From Candidatus Stahliibacteriota bacterium (GTDB lineage Bacteria; Hydrothermota; Tepidihabitantia; SM23-42), in the NCBI GenBank assembly GCA_030670605.1, contig DAOVBK010000085.1, positions 1-6,862 on the forward strand: DNA of 6,862 nucleotides. The letters run 5' to 3'. A program made the position numbers and the translations under genes. Position 1 is the first letter of the stretch. Each line of letters starts with the position of its first letter. The notes beneath the pieces are model-generated. The model was not told the DNA's origin. It worked only from the letters and a program-made list of their open reading frames with translations, and searched no databases. Of this stretch, positions 1 through 6,247 are shown in pieces.

Positions 1-448
1 TGTTCTGTTTTTTCGAGAAATGTGTGTGAGACAACCATCCATCAGAAGCATCTGGTTTCGCATCGATGTGTGGAATATACGGTTTTATGTCGATGACTGG
101 TGTTCCTTCAATAGCATCGATTCCATGAACAGTCAAGATTGTGCCACTACGTCGCACAAGCCGTGCCACAGCATATGCGACCGGGTTTACACGATGCGGT
201 GAGCGCGTTGCGAATAGGCCGTGCGGTTTGTCATCCCAGGGTGTGTTTACGAGCAGCGTATATCCCTGTGATTGGTGAAGCCAATAGATGACGTGGATAT
301 GGGAAAAACTCTCGACATCCTGCAATCCCTCAGCATACTGACCGAATATTTCGATTGTGCATTCAGTTCCATCTGATTGTGAAGGTGCGTCGCCAGGTTG
401 GGTGTAGGGTGAGTGGATAATTCCGATGAATGTCACTTCCTCATTCAT
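1..448 (-). CDS. trmO: TrmO/TsaA-family tRNA (t6A37) methyltransferase, 3' end cut by window
   Basis: My own translation of the minus strand from the ATG at 448 gives 149 codons open to the window edge, so the C-terminus is missing. TrmO enzymes use S-adenosylmethionine to N6-methylate the threonylcarbamoyl-adenosine at position 37 of certain tRNAs, in the cytoplasm. The family pattern is clear: an opening IGIIHSPY (residues 8-15), a GLQDVESFSHIHVIYWLH stretch (41-58), the signature GLFATRSPHRVNPV (77-90), and the run HGIDAIEGTPVIDIKPYIP (108-126). This matches the beta-barrel SAM-binding domain as known from E. coli YaeB. The start ATG overlaps the TGA of the upstream cupin gene by four bases, and no strong SD is visible, so translation is probably coupled to the cupin. 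The family name is secure. The exact tRNA substrate is inferred, since distant archaeal-type members are poorly characterised. Confidence 0.9.
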   Translation of the reverse strand, partial: MNEEVTFIGIIHSPYTQPGDAPSQSDGTECTIEIFGQYAEGLQDVESFSHIHVIYWLHQSQGYTLLVNTPWDDKPHGLFATRSPHRVNPVAYAVARLVRRSGTILTVHGIDAIEGTPVIDIKPYIPHIDAKPDASDGWLSHTHFSKKQN

Positions 449-828
449 GAGTTATGCTCATCGGCAGTACTGCATATGTGTTCCTTGTCCGGTCGCCACG
501 CCGGGTCAACAATGCACAGAAATTCAAGAGGTTCTTGTCTTCTGTTCTCAATAAATTGAACCGCATGCGGTGGTATAAACACAGTATCATTCTCGTAGAC
601 AGCACTTTTTTCCTTATCTATGTGCATTATTCCTGTACCCTTGAGGATGTAGTAGATTTCCCAACAGTCCAGTGTATGGCGTGCTGTTCGTTCACCTGGT
701 TGCACCTGAGCCCACGCAAGACTGTAGCTGATATTGATTTTTTCTGTGTTTGGATTCACTATTTCGCGTAGCTGTGATCGGTCACGAGCTTCGAATTGTG
801 AGCAATCTCGCAGTCGTTTGACTAACAT
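445..828 (-). CDS. Small single-domain cupin protein
   Basis: The 127-residue protein has the length and pattern of a single cupin (Cupin_2) beta-barrel. Motif 1 runs from G45 through H51 and E57 to G64, and motif 2 is the VFIPPHAVQFIEN segment (83-95), followed by PLEFLCIVDPAWRP (100-113), a tail seen in many stand-alone cupins. Only part of the usual metal site is present: the classical H-x-H of motif 1 reads H51-T-L53, and the motif 2 histidine position holds Q91, with H88 nearby. Metal binding, and therefore enzyme activity, is uncertain. The protein has no signal peptide or membrane segment. It is first in a two-gene unit with the TrmO homologue, overlapping it by four bases. No SD precedes its ATG, but a promoter sits just upstream, so the mRNA may be leaderless. 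I cannot name a substrate. Confidence 0.85.
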   Translation of the reverse strand: MLVKRLRDCSQFEARDRSQLREIVNPNTEKINISYSLAWAQVQPGERTARHTLDCWEIYYILKGTGIMHIDKEKSAVYENDTVFIPPHAVQFIENRRQEPLEFLCIVDPAWRPDKEHICSTADEHNS

Positions 829-833
829 AGTGT

Positions 834-861
834 ATTGTAGTCATTGCGAGAGCGAAATCAA
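834..861 (-). promoter_or_regulatory. Putative sigma70-type promoter for cupin-trmO
   Basis: On the minus strand, TTGATT (861-856) and TACAAT (839-834) are separated by 16 bases. They match the consensus hexamers at 4/6 and 5/6 positions. Only five bases lie between the -10 and the ATG at 828, so transcription would begin at or next to the start codon, giving a leaderless message. The missing SD before the cupin agrees with this. The promoter is predicted only, but its geometry equals that of the two plus-strand promoters in this window. Confidence 0.55.
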
Positions 862-895
862 GCCAGTTAAAAGGCACAACGAGGCTGACAGAGCG

Positions 896-974
896 TCTCG
901 AAAGGCGTATGGGGTCACCCGAGAAAACCGAGGCACGGCTTAAGGGATTGTCAAGTTTCGAGATTTGACCCCAT
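896..974. repeat. Two interleaved perfect inverted repeats (pseudoknot topology)
   Basis: Arm A, TCTCGAAA (896-903), is the exact reverse complement of TTTCGAGA (956-963). Arm B, ATGGGGTCA (909-917), is the exact reverse complement of TGACCCCAT (966-974). The order is A, B, A', B', so the pairs cross: as RNA they could form an H-type pseudoknot with junctions of 5, 38 and 2 bases, or two mutually exclusive hairpins. As DNA they could be two overlapping operator palindromes. The element lies between the two divergent promoters, outside both predicted transcripts, so it is not an ordinary leader riboswitch. I do not recognise it as a known RNA family. The pairing is directly visible; the function is unknown. 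Confidence 0.5.
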
Positions 975-1005
975 TGTTTCGGTTATGAAGTAGTATCCTT
1001 TTTCA

Positions 1006-1033
1006 TTGACACTATATCTCTTTCGGCTATACT
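1006..1033 (+). promoter_or_regulatory. Putative sigma70 promoter of the hydrogenase operon
   Basis: A perfect -35 TTGACA (1006-1011) and a -10 TATACT (1028-1033, 5/6) are separated by 16 bases. Seven bases follow before the ATG at 1041, so the expected start of transcription is about 1040. No SD precedes the ATG. Together these predict a leaderless mRNA beginning at the HycI-type protease gene. Confidence 0.7.
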
Positions 1034-1040
1034 GTTCGAA

Positions 1041-1517
1041 ATGAAAATACTTCTCTGCGGTCTGGGGAATAGGGAACGCGGAGATGATGGTTTTGGACCA
1101 TATGTAGTTGAACATATTCAGGAAAAAGATTATATCAAAACAATGGATTGTGCGCTCAATGTGGAGAATTACTTGAACCAGATTATTGACCTCACGCCTG
1201 ACCTCATCATTTTTTTTGACACGATACAGAAACAAAGTCAAGAACCGGTTCTGCTCAGAGATGAAGAACTACTAGAAAACGCAACCATTTCACTATCAAC
1301 GCACAATCTACCACTACGTGCTATGTATGACTACCTCAAAGAATATAGCCATGCCGCTTTGTGGCTGTACGGCGTACCACCGTATTCCTACGAACATCTT
1401 ACACGTGATATCATTAAACGTGCTGAGCGAGTTGTTACCTTTTTCAACTCGCTTGACAACAAAAACAAGATAACTATAATAGACCTCTATGAAACTCTAT
1501 CTACTACCCTCAAGTAA
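1041..1517 (+). CDS. hycI: HycI-type [NiFe]-hydrogenase maturation endopeptidase
   Basis: The 158-residue protein belongs to the hydrogenase maturation protease family and is close to the length of E. coli HycI. After Ni insertion these cytoplasmic enzymes cut a short C-terminal tail from the hydrogenase large subunit. The start is fixed by the family N-terminus MKILLCGLGN, followed by RGDDGFGP (13-20). The three expected Ni-sensing residues are present: D16, D60 (in LIIFFD) and H88 (in STHNLPLRAMYDYLKE). The STHNLPL context is specifically like HycI, the protease for group 4 enzymes, rather than HybD or HyaD. It is first in the plus-strand operon, and its last 29 bases overlap the next gene, with an internal promoter in its 3' end. 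It predicts that the large subunit beyond the right edge has a genuine NiFe site and a cleavable tail. The lack of an SD together with the promoter position suggests leaderless translation. Confidence 0.93.
   Translation: MKILLCGLGNRERGDDGFGPYVVEHIQEKDYIKTMDCALNVENYLNQIIDLTPDLIIFFDTIQKQSQEPVLLRDEELLENATISLSTHNLPLRAMYDYLKEYSHAALWLYGVPPYSYEHLTRDIIKRAERVVTFFNSLDNKNKITIIDLYETLSTTLK
1453..1480 (+). promoter_or_regulatory. Perfect-consensus internal promoter for the hydB-like gene
   Basis: TTGACA (1453-1458) and TATAAT (1475-1480), both perfect matches to the sigma70 consensus, are 16 bases apart inside the last codons of the hycI-like gene. The ATG of the next gene begins eight bases after the -10, and no SD precedes it. 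This predicts a second leaderless transcript that carries the structural subunits without the protease. It is a prediction from sequence only. Confidence 0.7.
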
Positions 1518-2493
1518 GATCTTTGATTTTTTATTACATATAGCAGAGGATGGTTCAGTATATTATCCTGTTTTAGAAAATGACAAAACGCACATTACCC
1601 GGTTTGACAAGGATAAGAGACTGGAACCAAACTTTGAGAAGATACGGACTGCAGAGAACGTCAAACATTTCTTTTTTCCGAGCCGTGATGTGGTTGCAGC
1701 ATTCCCTGATGACATCCATACGAAGGCACCAAAGCAATACATTGTTGGCGTCAAGAACTGTGATCTCAGAGGAGTAGATGTTTACGACAGAGTATTTTTG
1801 CAGTGGGAACCTGTTGACCCGATCTATCAGCAGCGGAGGGAGAATACCATAATCATTTCTGCAGACTGTCCGCAACCTGAGGATTGTTGTTTCTGCAATC
1901 TTGTCGGTCTTACGCCATATAGTGAAGGTGTGTCCGATATCAATATCACACCAGTGAGCGCAGGCCTCCTTTTCGAGGTTTTCACACAGCGTGGCGAGGC
2001 GGTTCTGAACATGACAAAGGACCTTTTCACTGAAGCCGGCAAGGAATATGAAAAAGAGCGTGATGCAATGCGGAAAAAGGCAGTCAAGGAACTGAGTACG
2101 ATAAATGAGCGAGCAATCAAGGACGACATTGATGACCGCATCCATGGTGCCAGCCGCGAGATGAAACATGAAGCGCGCAATGACTGTGTTGAATGTCACT
2201 CATGTCTTCATGTCTGTCCAACGTGCTACTGTTTTCTGTTAAGTGATCATAAGAGGGGCAAGGATCTCGAGCGCGTGCGGACGTGGGATACGTGCTACTA
2301 TGCGGCATATGCGCGTGTTGGTGGCGGTGTGAACCCGCGCAGCACATTGGATGATCGATTCTGGAATCGCTTTGAGTGCAAGTTTAACTACTTCAAGCAA
2401 TACGAGGGTTTCTATGCATGCTCGGGTTGTGGAAGATGTTTTCGTGGCTGCTCAGCAAAGATTGACATAAGGGAGATACTATGGAAGCTGTAA
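1489..2493 (+). CDS. hydB: Sulfhydrogenase beta-like (HydB) iron-sulfur electron-transfer subunit
   Basis: The 334-residue protein matches the 4Fe-4S beta subunit of archaeal sulfhydrogenases (P. furiosus HydB) and anaerobic sulfite reductase subunit A. It passes electrons between a flavin partner and a redox enzyme. Visible landmarks are VGVKNCDLRGVDVYDRVFL (86-104), the cysteine-rich DCPQPEDCCFCNL (126-138), and two ferredoxin motifs: C233-x2-C236-x2-C239-x3-C243 followed by PTCYCF, and C311-x2-C314-x2-C317-x3-C321. A WDTCYYAAY segment (266-274) and RFRNR-like RFWNRFECK (290-298) also fit HydB. C91, C127, C133, C134 and C136 could hold a further cluster. The start at 1489 is the only option upstream, because an in-frame TAG lies at 1480. 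It has no SD but follows a consensus promoter. It overlaps the hydG-like gene by 13 bases, as expected for partners. No membrane segment is seen. The cytosolic hydrogenase alpha and delta subunits usually found with HydBG are not in this window. Confidence 0.9.
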   Translation: MKLYLLPSSKIFDFLLHIAEDGSVYYPVLENDKTHITRFDKDKRLEPNFEKIRTAENVKHFFFPSRDVVAAFPDDIHTKAPKQYIVGVKNCDLRGVDVYDRVFLQWEPVDPIYQQRRENTIIISADCPQPEDCCFCNLVGLTPYSEGVSDINITPVSAGLLFEVFTQRGEAVLNMTKDLFTEAGKEYEKERDAMRKKAVKELSTINERAIKDDIDDRIHGASREMKHEARNDCVECHSCLHVCPTCYCFLLSDHKRGKDLERVRTWDTCYYAAYARVGGGVNPRSTLDDRFWNRFECKFNYFKQYEGFYACSGCGRCFRGCSAKIDIREILWKL

Positions 2494-3296
2494 ATCCGTA
2501 TTATCCAATTCCGACTAAGATAAAGAAAATCATACCCGAGACACCCACCATAATGACATTTGTATTGGATGGTATGCCAATTCAGTTTGAGGCCGGTCAG
2601 TTTGCTGAATTGACCGTGCCCGGCGCTGGTGAGGCACCTTTTACGCCATCATCTTCTCCGTATGCAGATACAATGGAATTCACCATCATGCAGGTTGGAA
2701 GGGTGACCGAGGCGCTTTTTGATCTTAAAGAAGGTGATTTCGTGGGTGTCAGAGGCCCGTTCGGAAAGGCCTACCCTCTACAAGATTTCAAAGGCAAAGA
2801 AGTTTTTATTGTCGGAGGAGGAGTTGGCTTCGCACCGATCCGTTCGCTATTTCTTGCACTCGTACATAACATCAAAGATTATAAAAAGATATACCTGAGG
2901 TACGGAGCGCGTACGCCGCAGGATATTGTCTACAAACATCTCCTGCCACAATGGGAGAAGATTAAGGGAGTTGATATCGTACTCACCGTCGACGTTGGTG
3001 ATGAGTCGTGGCACGGCACTGTAGGAGTCGTTACGGTTATCCTTGATGATATACCAGTGAATGTGAAGACATCACCGACGGTTGTGTGCGGACCGCCACT
3101 CATGATGAAGTTCACAACCCAGCGTCTCGTTGAAGCTGGCTTTGCTGCTCCGAACGTCTATCTTTCTATGGAACAAAATATGTCATGTGGTATTGGTAAG
3201 TGCAATCACTGCCGGGTAGGTAAGTACTACGTCTGCAAAGACGGTCCAGTGCTTACCTGGGAGAATATCAAAGATATTGAGGAGCCATTCGCATGA
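2481..3296 (+). CDS. hydG: Sulfhydrogenase gamma-like (HydG) FAD/NAD(P)-binding 2Fe-2S subunit
   Basis: The 271-residue protein belongs to the ferredoxin-NADP reductase-like family that includes HydG of sulfhydrogenase, AsrB and PyrK. It binds FAD and exchanges electrons with NAD(P)H. An N-terminal flavin barrel (about 5-105) shows FEAGQF (36-41), FTPSSSP (54-60), GRVTEAL (73-79) and RGPFG (91-95). A nucleotide-binding fold follows, with VGGGVGFAPIRS (111-122) and VCGPP (202-206). The C-terminal cysteines C236, C241, C244 and C252 match the 2Fe-2S site, ending in CKDGPVLTW. All expected parts are present. The start is supported by an SD-like GGGAG at 2471-2475, five bases before the ATG, and the gene overlaps its HydB partner by 13 bases and the next gene by four (ATGA). 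It is the likely entry or exit point for NAD(P)H electrons. The preference for NADH or NADPH cannot be read. Confidence 0.9.
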   Translation: MEAVNPYYPIPTKIKKIIPETPTIMTFVLDGMPIQFEAGQFAELTVPGAGEAPFTPSSSPYADTMEFTIMQVGRVTEALFDLKEGDFVGVRGPFGKAYPLQDFKGKEVFIVGGGVGFAPIRSLFLALVHNIKDYKKIYLRYGARTPQDIVYKHLLPQWEKIKGVDIVLTVDVGDESWHGTVGVVTVILDDIPVNVKTSPTVVCGPPLMMKFTTQRLVEAGFAAPNVYLSMEQNMSCGIGKCNHCRVGKYYVCKDGPVLTWENIKDIEEPFA

Positions 3297-4864
3297 AGAC
3301 AATCGATCGGTCATACACGACAACAAAGAAAACAGTATGTCCACTCTGCAGTTTTGGGTGTGACTTCGGGCTCATCTTTAATGATTTTGGCGTCACCGGT
3401 GTTGAGTACCTGAAAGAAGGGAGCAGTGAGGGCAGGTTATGCCCGCGTGGTAGTGCTGCTGCATTCTACCTCAACCATCCGAAACGATTGTCGATGCCGG
3501 TCAAGGACGGCAAAACAATAGAGTGGGCAAAGATTGTGAGGGACATCAAAAAGGCGATTGAGAAGCCGAAAAGTGTGGCAGTGACATTTGACCGTAATAT
3601 TACTATTGAAGAATACCACGCGCTTGCTGCGTTCTGCAGGAATGTTGGCATAGAGCATACTGCCTCGACCTACTGCGAACCAGAAGCATTGCTTCGGCGA
3701 TTCTTAGAGACGCCGTCAACACTCGATGATATCGACAACGCGGAGATGATTGTCGTCGTCGGCGATCCGTTCAATCAGGCACCGATGATCAGCAAGTCAC
3801 TCATCAACTGGAAGCTAAAAGCAAGGAACAATAGACTTCTTGTTATCGACTCTATCCGCACCCACACAGCGCATTTCGCGAGCGATTTCTGCCAGGTCAC
3901 GGCTGGAACAGAAGCGCTTGCGCTGCTCGGCCTTGCCGGTGAAACGATCAATGATGTTGATATTGCCGCGGTGTCTGGTATTGCTGGCTCGCGCATAGCC
4001 GAGATAGGCGCGAGTTTCAGGGCAGCGAAAAAAGGCGTCATCATTGTCTGTCTTTCATTTGCACATTGCTTCGACCCATTGCTCCTGATTGAAGGTCTAT
4101 CACGGCTGCAGCAGTACAGCGGGAAGAAGGTGATGCCATTTGTTGAATTTGCTGGTTTTGAAGGAAACCATCATTTCGGTTCAATTATTAAACTCGCAAA
4201 AAGGAAGAAGATAAAACATCTGCTGAATTTCGGTGAGTTATTTCCTTTCTATTACCCACAGCTCGCGCGCGCGCTCAAGGGCGTCAACATATGCGCGACA
4301 TCACCTTTTAAACAGAATGGCTATACGACACTACCTGTTGCGTTGAATCTTGAAAAACAAGGTTCCCTGCTTACAAGTTTTGGTAAGAAACGACTTGAGC
4401 CGGCAATAACGCCAGCAAGCGGCGCACGAACCGTGAATGAAATACTCAGTCACATCGCAAATGGAGCAGGACAGGCAAAACCATTTTCCTCGCCGTCGGT
4501 GACGGTCGATGTGAAGGCGCAGGCAGGGGCGCTCGCAGAAAAGGCTCGCATGTCAAAGAAGAAGACATTTACACTGCTCGGTGAAAAAATTGCATACAAT
4601 TTTCTCGGGTTGTTGGAAGACCCTATGCTCAAGGTGAATCCTGCTGATGCACATGAACTCGGCGTTCGGCACAATGATGAGGTGACCGTGAAGTCAAAGC
4701 ATGGAGAGACGGTTCTTAAGACAAAACTCACGCATGATACAGTTCCGGGTGTAGTTGTTGTGCCAGCAGAAAATCCAGATGTTAGGGGTATATTCGATTA
4801 TGAAATAATGAATGACATAGTTTGTTTCATCCCGACTGAGGTGCAACTATGGCGAAAAGAATAG
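3293..4864 (+). CDS. Short molybdopterin-oxidoreductase-fold protein (FdhA/FwdB/NuoG-like)
   Basis: The 523-residue protein has the molybdopterin oxidoreductase layout. An N-terminal 4Fe-4S motif (C16-x2-C19-x3-C23 and C50 in LCPRG) is followed by the cofactor-binding fold, including EMIVVVGDPFNQAP (151-164), LLVIDSIRTHTAHFASDF (182-199) and a GTEAL element (205-209). It ends with a molydop-binding barrel (about 425-510: KVNPADAHELGVRHNDEVTV, then VPGVVVVPAENP). It is shorter than typical formate dehydrogenases (about 700 residues or more) and closer to FwdB-type proteins. C128, in STYCEPE, falls near the position of the catalytic Cys or Sec of formate dehydrogenase, but the adjacent catalytic His is Glu here. 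So the substrate is unclear: formate, another C1 compound, or no catalysis at all, as in NuoG, where the domain only carries electrons. It lies between the HydBG pair and the polyferredoxin, overlapping its neighbours by 4 and 16 bases. No export signal is seen, so it is cytoplasmic. Confidence 0.85.
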   Translation: MKTIDRSYTTTKKTVCPLCSFGCDFGLIFNDFGVTGVEYLKEGSSEGRLCPRGSAAAFYLNHPKRLSMPVKDGKTIEWAKIVRDIKKAIEKPKSVAVTFDRNITIEEYHALAAFCRNVGIEHTASTYCEPEALLRRFLETPSTLDDIDNAEMIVVVGDPFNQAPMISKSLINWKLKARNNRLLVIDSIRTHTAHFASDFCQVTAGTEALALLGLAGETINDVDIAAVSGIAGSRIAEIGASFRAAKKGVIIVCLSFAHCFDPLLLIEGLSRLQQYSGKKVMPFVEFAGFEGNHHFGSIIKLAKRKKIKHLLNFGELFPFYYPQLARALKGVNICATSPFKQNGYTTLPVALNLEKQGSLLTSFGKKRLEPAITPASGARTVNEILSHIANGAGQAKPFSSPSVTVDVKAQAGALAEKARMSKKKTFTLLGEKIAYNFLGLLEDPMLKVNPADAHELGVRHNDEVTVKSKHGETVLKTKLTHDTVPGVVVVPAENPDVRGIFDYEIMNDIVCFIPTEVQLWRKE

Positions 4865-5319
4865 TTTTGGATCTTGATTTATGTTGCGGCTGTCGGTCAT
4901 GCGAAGCAGCATGCAAGGCAGCGTTCAAGGGCGAAGCACGCATACGGCACGGTGACATTACTGGTCAGGCATATTTGCCCCTCGCGTGTAAACACTGCAA
5001 AGAGCCGCTGTGCATGGCAGCGTGTCCGGTTGATGCGATTACCCGTGACGAAGAAACTGGGCTTGTCGTACGTTCTTCCCTTGTCTGCATCGGGTGTCAG
5101 AGCTGTTCGTTTGCGTGCCCGTTTGGTGTTATTGATGCTCCCCTTGTTCGCCACGTCTCGCAGAAATGTAGTCTGTGCATTGATAGAAAAGAAGGTCCGC
5201 GGTGTGTGGCTGCCTGTTCTTCTGGTGCCCTCCAGTACTTGAGCGATGAAGAGATTGAGTTGCATGAAATCGGCATGAGAATGGTTTCAAAGGATGCATT
5301 TATGAGGAGAAAGGCATGA
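4849..5319 (+). CDS. HycB/FdhB-type ferredoxin with four 4Fe-4S clusters
   Basis: The 156-residue cytoplasmic electron carrier is of the HycB, CooF and DMSO-reductase-B type. Sixteen cysteines fall into four groups: C12/15/18/22, C47/50/55/59, C80/83/86/90 and C107/110/119/123. The spacings (x2-x2-x3, x2-x4-x3, x2-x2-x3, x2-x8-x3) are those of this family, and they predict four clusters forming a wire. C13 is an extra cysteine. The start is supported by TGAGGTG (4837-4843) seven bases or so before the ATG. It overlaps the molybdopterin-fold gene by 16 bases and the membrane subunit gene by four. In formate hydrogenlyase, HycB links the molybdopterin subunit to the hydrogenase, and gene order suggests the same job here. 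Family membership is certain; the direction of electron flow is inferred. Confidence 0.93.
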   Translation: MAKRIVLDLDLCCGCRSCEAACKAAFKGEARIRHGDITGQAYLPLACKHCKEPLCMAACPVDAITRDEETGLVVRSSLVCIGCQSCSFACPFGVIDAPLVRHVSQKCSLCIDRKEGPRCVAACSSGALQYLSDEEIELHEIGMRMVSKDAFMRRKA

Positions 5320-6236
5320 ATATCGTGAGCATTCTGTTCTCATACGTAGTGTTTCCCGGATTCTTGTTTACCGCAGTGATTGGTCTGTTTATCACGTGGA
5401 TAGACCGCAAGGTGACTGCCCGTGTGCAAATGCGAGTCGGTCCGCCATGGTTCCAACCATATGCTGATTTTCTTAAGCTGCTGCTTAAAGAAACAATAAT
5501 TCCCGAAGGAAATTCAAAGACCTTATTTCTTCTTGGCCCGATGATGGGGCTTGTTGCTATGTCAATTTTTTCTGTAATGCTTTTTTCCATGAATTTCAAT
5601 CCGGAGAGTTCATTTGTTGGCGATGTGATTGTCATGGTCTATCTGCTTGCACTTCCACCGATCGGCATAATCATCGGTGGTTCAGCATCCAAAAATCCAT
5701 TGGCAAGTGTCGGTGCCTCACGTGAGATGACGCAGTTTTTTGCCTATGAATTGCCCTTTTATGTTGTGCTCGCAATGATCATACTCAAGGCGGGCGGAAC
5801 CGTCAAATTTGGCGAGATTATACTCGCGCAGCAGGCGCAAGGACCATTTATGCATTCTATTTCAGGAGTTATCGGTGCGATTGTTATTCTACTGTGCACA
5901 CAAGCCAAATTGAGTTTTGTACCATTCGACATCCCGGAGGCTGAACAGGAGATTATGGCGGGACCGTACATTGAATATTCAGGTGTAGCACTCGCCATGT
6001 ACAAGCTCACGCGGGCAATGATGTACTTCCTCATGCCGCTATTCCTTATCTCATTGCTCTGGGGTGGTTTAGCGAGTTGGTGGGCAATTCTTAAATTCCT
6101 ATTGATTGTTGTCCTTATCGTCCTTATCAAGAATACCAATCCGCGCTTACGCATTGACCAGGCGCTGAAGTTCTTCTGGATTGGTCTTGGCACACTGTCC
6201 ATCATTGGATTGATACTAGCATTTAATAACTTGTAA
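5316..6236 (+). CDS. hycD: NuoH/HycD-like membrane subunit of complex I-related hydrogenase
   Basis: The 306-residue integral membrane protein is of the respiratory-chain NADH dehydrogenase subunit 1 family (NuoH, HycD, EchB, MbhM). It anchors the hydrogenase arm and forms the link through which redox chemistry drives ion movement. Family signatures are clear: DRKVTARVQMRVGP (30-43), GASREMTQFFAYELP (133-147) and PFDIPEAEQEIMAGP (203-217) with its charged cluster, then NPRLRIDQALKFFW (275-288). About eight hydrophobic helices can be seen, near 5-27, 70-92, 103-122, 142-158, 181-199, 224-250, 253-272 and 287-303. The length fits HycD (about 300) and NuoH. The start has GAGGAG (5304-5309) six bases upstream and overlaps the ferredoxin gene by four bases. 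No antiporter-like NuoL/M/N gene is in the window; whether one lies downstream decides if the complex has a larger pumping arm. Confidence 0.95.
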   Translation: MNIVSILFSYVVFPGFLFTAVIGLFITWIDRKVTARVQMRVGPPWFQPYADFLKLLLKETIIPEGNSKTLFLLGPMMGLVAMSIFSVMLFSMNFNPESSFVGDVIVMVYLLALPPIGIIIGGSASKNPLASVGASREMTQFFAYELPFYVVLAMIILKAGGTVKFGEIILAQQAQGPFMHSISGVIGAIVILLCTQAKLSFVPFDIPEAEQEIMAGPYIEYSGVALAMYKLTRAMMYFLMPLFLISLLWGGLASWWAILKFLLIVVLIVLIKNTNPRLRIDQALKFFWIGLGTLSIIGLILAFNNL

Positions 6237-6247
6237 AGGAGTCGGCT

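Noticed and set aside
734..943. Plus-strand open frame of 69 codons across the cupin start and intergenic region
   Set aside because: It lies antisense to the cupin, has no recognisable protein pattern and no promoter or SD of its own.
896..974. A standard leader riboswitch for the hydrogenase operon
   Set aside because: The structure lies upstream of the predicted operon promoter, whose transcript seems leaderless, and I recognise no known riboswitch consensus.
1210..1221. Run of eight T followed by GACA, giving a possible -35 and a slippage site
   Set aside because: No -10 hexamer lies at a suitable distance, and the frame continues normally through conserved D60 of the protease.
951..1241. 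Minus-strand open frame of 96 codons over the operon promoter and hycI start
   Set aside because: It is antisense to a well-supported protease gene and shows no family motif; it is a shadow.
1573..2199. Long minus-strand open frame (208 codons) opposite the hydB-like gene
   Set aside because: The plus strand encodes a full HydB-like protein with all its cysteine motifs, and the antisense translation resembles nothing.
4261..4276. Alternating GC tract (CGCGCGCGCG) that could be Z-DNA or a palindrome
   Set aside because: It simply encodes Leu-Ala-Arg-Ala-Leu in the molybdopterin-fold protein, and nothing around it suggests a role.
5759..6205. Minus-strand open frame (148 codons) opposite the membrane subunit gene
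   Set aside because: It is a shadow of the NuoH/HycD-like gene, whose motifs and helices are clear.
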